Of a DNA stretch of 17,229 bases, positions 15,831 to 17,229 are shown one piece after another; position 1 is the first letter of the stretch, and every line of letters begins with the position of its first letter. The notes under the pieces are model-generated. The model did not search any database, was not told the DNA's origin, and saw only the letters and a list, made by a program, of their open reading frames with translations. The stretch lies in assembly GCA_024680835.1 (NCBI GenBank), contig JAILBP010000053.1:1-17229 (forward strand). Direction: 5' to 3'. Origin of the DNA: RGIG6904 sp024680835. Lineage in GTDB: Bacteria; Bacillota; Clostridia; Lachnospirales; Lachnospiraceae. The translations under genes were made by a program, and so were the position numbers.

Positions 15831-15918
15831 TACATCAAAAGGGAGCTCCCAGGTTGATGACGGTTTGGACGGCTCCCGCCAAACAAATATCCGGCATGCC
15901 GGTTTTGTATATTTTTTT
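15831..15918 (+). ncRNA. Candidate small structured RNA with kissing loops
   Basis: Gene-free stretch with three mutually consistent perfect helices. P1 pairs CATCAA 15833-15838 with TTGATG 15854-15859 (15-nt loop). P2 pairs GTTTGG 15863-15868 with CCAAAC 15879-15884 (10-nt loop). GGGAGC 15841-15846 in loop 1 is complementary to GCTCCC 15872-15877 in loop 2, giving a 6-bp kissing interaction; the hairpins are 3 nt apart. A terminator hairpin with seven T follows directly, and a TATAAA box sits at the expected distance upstream. The transcript would be about 88 nt. It matches no family I know. It may act in trans as a regulatory RNA or sense a ligand; terminator and P2 share two bases (15883-15884), so mild competition is possible. 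Confidence 0.5.
15883..15918 (+). terminator. Intrinsic terminator 1 (end of small RNA / upstream operon)
   Basis: Stem CCGG 15891-15894 with CCGG 15899-15902 around CATG, extended at the base by ACAAA 15883-15887 with TTTGT 15904-15908 across a small internal loop. Seven T at 15912-15918 follow. It could serve both the RNA and the membrane-protein gene ending at 15770. Confidence 0.65.
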
Positions 15919-15938
15919 CATAATACATCTCCTCTTTT

Positions 15939-15966
15939 ATCCGACCCTTTGGGTCGGATTTTTTTT
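15939..15966 (+). terminator. Intrinsic terminator 2, strong
   Basis: A perfect 9-bp stem, ATCCGACCC 15939-15947 with GGGTCGGAT 15951-15959, closes a 3-nt TTT loop and runs into eight T (15959-15966). It lies 20 nt after terminator 1 and 9 nt before the sigma-gene promoter, so it insulates the downstream unit on the + strand. Confidence 0.9.
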
Positions 15967-15975
15967 GTGAAAGGG

Positions 15976-16004
15976 TAGACGATTTTTCATTTTTGTGGTA
16001 TCAT
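15976..16004 (+). promoter_or_regulatory. Promoter for the ECF sigma gene, extended -10
   Basis: -35 TAGACG (15976-15981, 4 of 6 matches), a 17-nt spacer, and -10 TATCAT (15999-16004) preceded by TGG, i.e. an extended -10. The start point would be near 16011, leaving a leader of about 115 nt before the ATG at 16126. It follows a strong terminator, as expected for a new transcription unit. It looks like a housekeeping-sigma promoter, not an ECF one. Confidence 0.5.
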
Positions 16005-16125
16005 TCACAAGATTAAGTATGGATAACTATCTGCAAAGGAGAAATAAAAGTTTTTGTTTTTTCTGCAACCTTTTTTGATCATCGGGAGTATCACTATTAG
16101 AACGGTCAAAAAAGCGGAAAGTCGG

Positions 16126-16644
16126 ATGCGTTCCATACAGAATAAATGCAGGGAGACGGATATACAGATGGATGCAGAGACAGTAGTACGCACATACAGC
16201 AATATGGTATATAGAGTGGCTATGCGTTACGTGGGCAATGCGACAGATGCGGATGACGTTTACAGCGAGGTATTCCTGCGTTATTTCAAGAAGGAGAGAA
16301 ACTTCGAGAGTGAGGAGCACAGAAAGGCATGGCTCATAAAGGTTACCATGAACTGTTCAAAAGATCTGTTTGCGGACAGACATCCCTATGAGGATATCAC
16401 CGAGATGCAGATAGAGCAGGAAGATAACGGACCGGCTTCGGAGGAGATCATTGATCTAAGGAATGCCATAAAGCAATTGAAGCCTGAATATCGGGAGGCC
16501 ATCACAATGTATTATATAGAGGGTCTTTCGGTCAGGGAGATATCGGAGCTTTTGGACAGACCTGAGAATACTGTCAAATCTCATCTGAAGAGGGGCAGGG
16601 AGAGTCTGAAAGCTGCGCTTGAAGCTGCAGACAAGGCCGTGTAG
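16126..16644 (+). CDS. ECF-type RNA polymerase sigma-70 factor
   Basis: Sigma factor of 172 residues with region 2 (NMVYRVAMRYVGN, then DADDVYSEVFLRYF, AWLIKVTMN) and region 4 (LKPEYREAITMYYIEGLSVREISELL, then RPENTVKSHLKRGRESL), and little between, which is the ECF layout. It directs RNA polymerase to a small regulon. The start is uncertain. The ATG at 16126 has GGAAAG 5 nt upstream. ATG 16168 would give 158 residues. TTG 16054 has AAAGGAG 12 nt upstream but adds a hydrophobic N-terminus alien to sigma factors. No classical anti-sigma membrane protein follows; the next gene encodes a short soluble protein 26 nt later, probably in the same operon. Confidence 0.88.
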   Translation: MRSIQNKCRETDIQMDAETVVRTYSNMVYRVAMRYVGNATDADDVYSEVFLRYFKKERNFESEEHRKAWLIKVTMNCSKDLFADRHPYEDITEMQIEQEDNGPASEEIIDLRNAIKQLKPEYREAITMYYIEGLSVREISELLDRPENTVKSHLKRGRESLKAALEAADKAV

Positions 16645-16670
16645 AGATTACATAAATTGGAGGCATTATC

Positions 16671-16859
16671 ATGGAAAGAGAGAGAATTGCAGAGCTTTTG
16701 TCTCTGGCGCTCAATGAGCCGAAACCACCGGAGCGTCTGGTGGAGAGGACATGCTGGAAAGCCAGGGCTGCAGAGGAGAGATTCAGAGCGGCAGCGCCAA
16801 AAAAGCCGATTACAACACAAAAATCGCCGGATATTCAAAAGGGACTTCCCGGCAGGTGA
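16671..16859 (+). CDS. 62-residue protein of unknown function downstream of the sigma gene
   Basis: A short protein, probably real because GGAGG at 16659-16663 lies 7 nt before its ATG and it sits 26 nt after the sigma gene. Residues 1-40 are predicted helical and charged (MERERIAELLSLALNEP, then PPERLVERTCWKARAAEERF); the rest is Lys/Pro/Gln-rich and probably disordered. There is no signal peptide or membrane helix. Its position suggests a sigma-factor partner or modulator, but that is inference from context only. No family is recognised, and a truncated remnant of a longer protein cannot be ruled out. Confidence 0.55.
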   Translation: MERERIAELLSLALNEPKPPERLVERTCWKARAAEERFRAAAPKKPITTQKSPDIQKGLPGR

Positions 16860-16976
16860 GATGTATGGGATCAGCGTATGCTGTTTTCATAAATAAACCA
16901 GGAAAACTAATAACCGGCAGATCCACCGGTATAAATGTTTCCCGCAATGCATGGAACGAACTGTTCTTTGCGTATG

Positions 16977-16992
16977 TATAAGTCGACTTATA
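16977..16992. promoter_or_regulatory. 16-bp perfect palindrome upstream of the pilin-like gene
   Basis: TATAAGTCGACTTATA reads the same on both strands. It ends 6 nt before the Shine-Dalgarno site of the next gene, a typical place for an operator bound by a dimeric repressor, or for a hairpin in the leader RNA. The 151-nt gap before the gene shows no convincing terminator and no clear -35/-10 pair. Confidence 0.45.
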
Positions 16993-17010
16993 AAAAGTAG
17001 GAGGAAAAAC

Positions 17011-17229
17011 ATGAAAAAATTATCAGAAAAGATCAAGTATGCAGTACTCATGGCAAGCACAGCCATCATGATGGCTCCTGTGACAGCTAGTGCTAATTCT
17101 AACTCGCCGGATTTCGCAGGTGTTTCAAAGCCGATCATTGACCTTATCAAGAGCCTTTTGACACCGGTTATCGGTATTGTAGGCGCGCTTGGCAGTATCT
17201 ACTGTGTATTCCTGGGAGTTAAGTTCGCA
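17011..17229 (+). CDS. Secreted pilin-like protein, VirB2/TrbC-type (3' truncated by window end)
   Basis: The first 73 residues of a protein that runs off the window. It has a signal peptide: a Lys-rich start (MKKLSEKIKY), a hydrophobic core, and a likely cut after TASA near residue 28. After a short polar stretch (NSNSPDFAG) an amphipathic part, PIIDLIKSLL, leads into a hydrophobic helix with small residues (TPVIGIVGALGSIYCVFLGVKF). This plan matches the small pilin subunits of conjugation-type IV secretion systems in Firmicutes (VirB2/TrbC-like). The rest of the gene and any VirB4/VirB6/VirD4 partners lie outside, so the call rests on sequence style. AGGAGG at 16999-17004, 6 nt from the ATG, makes the start firm. 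Confidence 0.6.
   Translation, partial: MKKLSEKIKYAVLMASTAIMMAPVTASANSNSPDFAGVSKPIIDLIKSLLTPVIGIVGALGSIYCVFLGVKFA

Noticed and set aside
15854..15877. Hammerhead-ribozyme-like TTGATGA stretch
   Set aside because: It lacks the required CTGATGA plus GAAA core pair and a cleavage-site stem; the bases are explained better by the two hairpins.
15928..16042. TCTCCT (15928-15933) complementary to the AGGAGA at 16037-16042
   Set aside because: The first element lies upstream of both the strong terminator and the predicted sigma promoter, so it would not be in the same transcript; a 6-nt match is easily random.
16019..16078. A 19-codon leader ORF with a CFFC motif before the sigma gene
   Set aside because: It would begin about 8 nt after the predicted transcript start with no ribosome site, and its codons are mostly read from T-rich sequence; no sign of attenuation structure.
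16953..16975. ECF-type promoter GGAAC ... CGTAT before the pilin-like gene
   Set aside because: The spacer is 13 nt, about three short of the usual 16, so autoregulation by the upstream sigma factor cannot be claimed from it.
16751..16981. Alternative 76-codon frame overlapping the gene after the sigma factor
   Set aside because: No ribosome site at its start and no recognisable content; the frame beginning at 16671 has a well-placed GGAGG.

Overview
All genes in this window lie on the + strand and are tightly packed. The gene content points to a motile, low-to-medium-GC Gram-positive Clostridia, most likely a Lachnospiraceae relative. The pointers are FlgG next to a muramidase-less FlgJ-type protein, the recD2-comFC-yvyF group, CdaA/CdaR, an HPr carrying both His15 and Ser46, and a TagF/TagG/TagH-type envelope polymer set. 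This placement is by gene content only; no search was possible.

Layout. (1) 1-1095: end of a flagellar rod/hook operon (flgG, rod-binding protein), closed by a hairpin terminator at 1120-1157. (2) 1210-4675: recD2 helicase, comFC phosphoribosyltransferase and the zinc-ribbon/helix-turn-helix protein YvyF. (3) 4690-8376: two uncharacterised membrane proteins, then diadenylate cyclase cdaA and its regulator cdaR, which make and control c-di-AMP. (4) 8451-8711: an HPr phosphocarrier. (5) 8722-13903: an envelope polymer module of membrane-bound sugar-1-phosphate transferase, GT2 glycosyltransferase, CDP-glycerol-type polymerase and a TagG/TagH exporter, several of them overlapping. (6) 13942-15770: a beta-CASP metallo-hydrolase and a small two-helix membrane protein. 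(7) 15771-16125: a gene-free stretch with a candidate small structured RNA, two terminators and two promoters. (8) 16126-17229: an ECF sigma factor, a 62-residue protein of unknown function, and the start of a secreted VirB2/TrbC-like pilin-type protein cut by the window end.

How the parts work together. Regions 3-5 read as one long cell-envelope unit: c-di-AMP signalling (linked to turgor and wall homeostasis), a carbon-status phosphoprotein, and synthesis and export of a phosphate-linked surface polymer. Region 8 looks like a new regulatory or transfer module with its own sigma factor.

The most original observation is at 15831-15918. Two adjacent perfect 6-bp hairpins have loops complementary to each other over 6 nt, so they could form an intramolecular kissing-loop RNA. 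It is followed directly by a terminator and preceded by a -10 box at the right distance. Two TTTACA half-sites spaced 11 bp apart sit upstream, as expected for an OmpR/PhoB-family activator. I could not match this RNA to a family I know.
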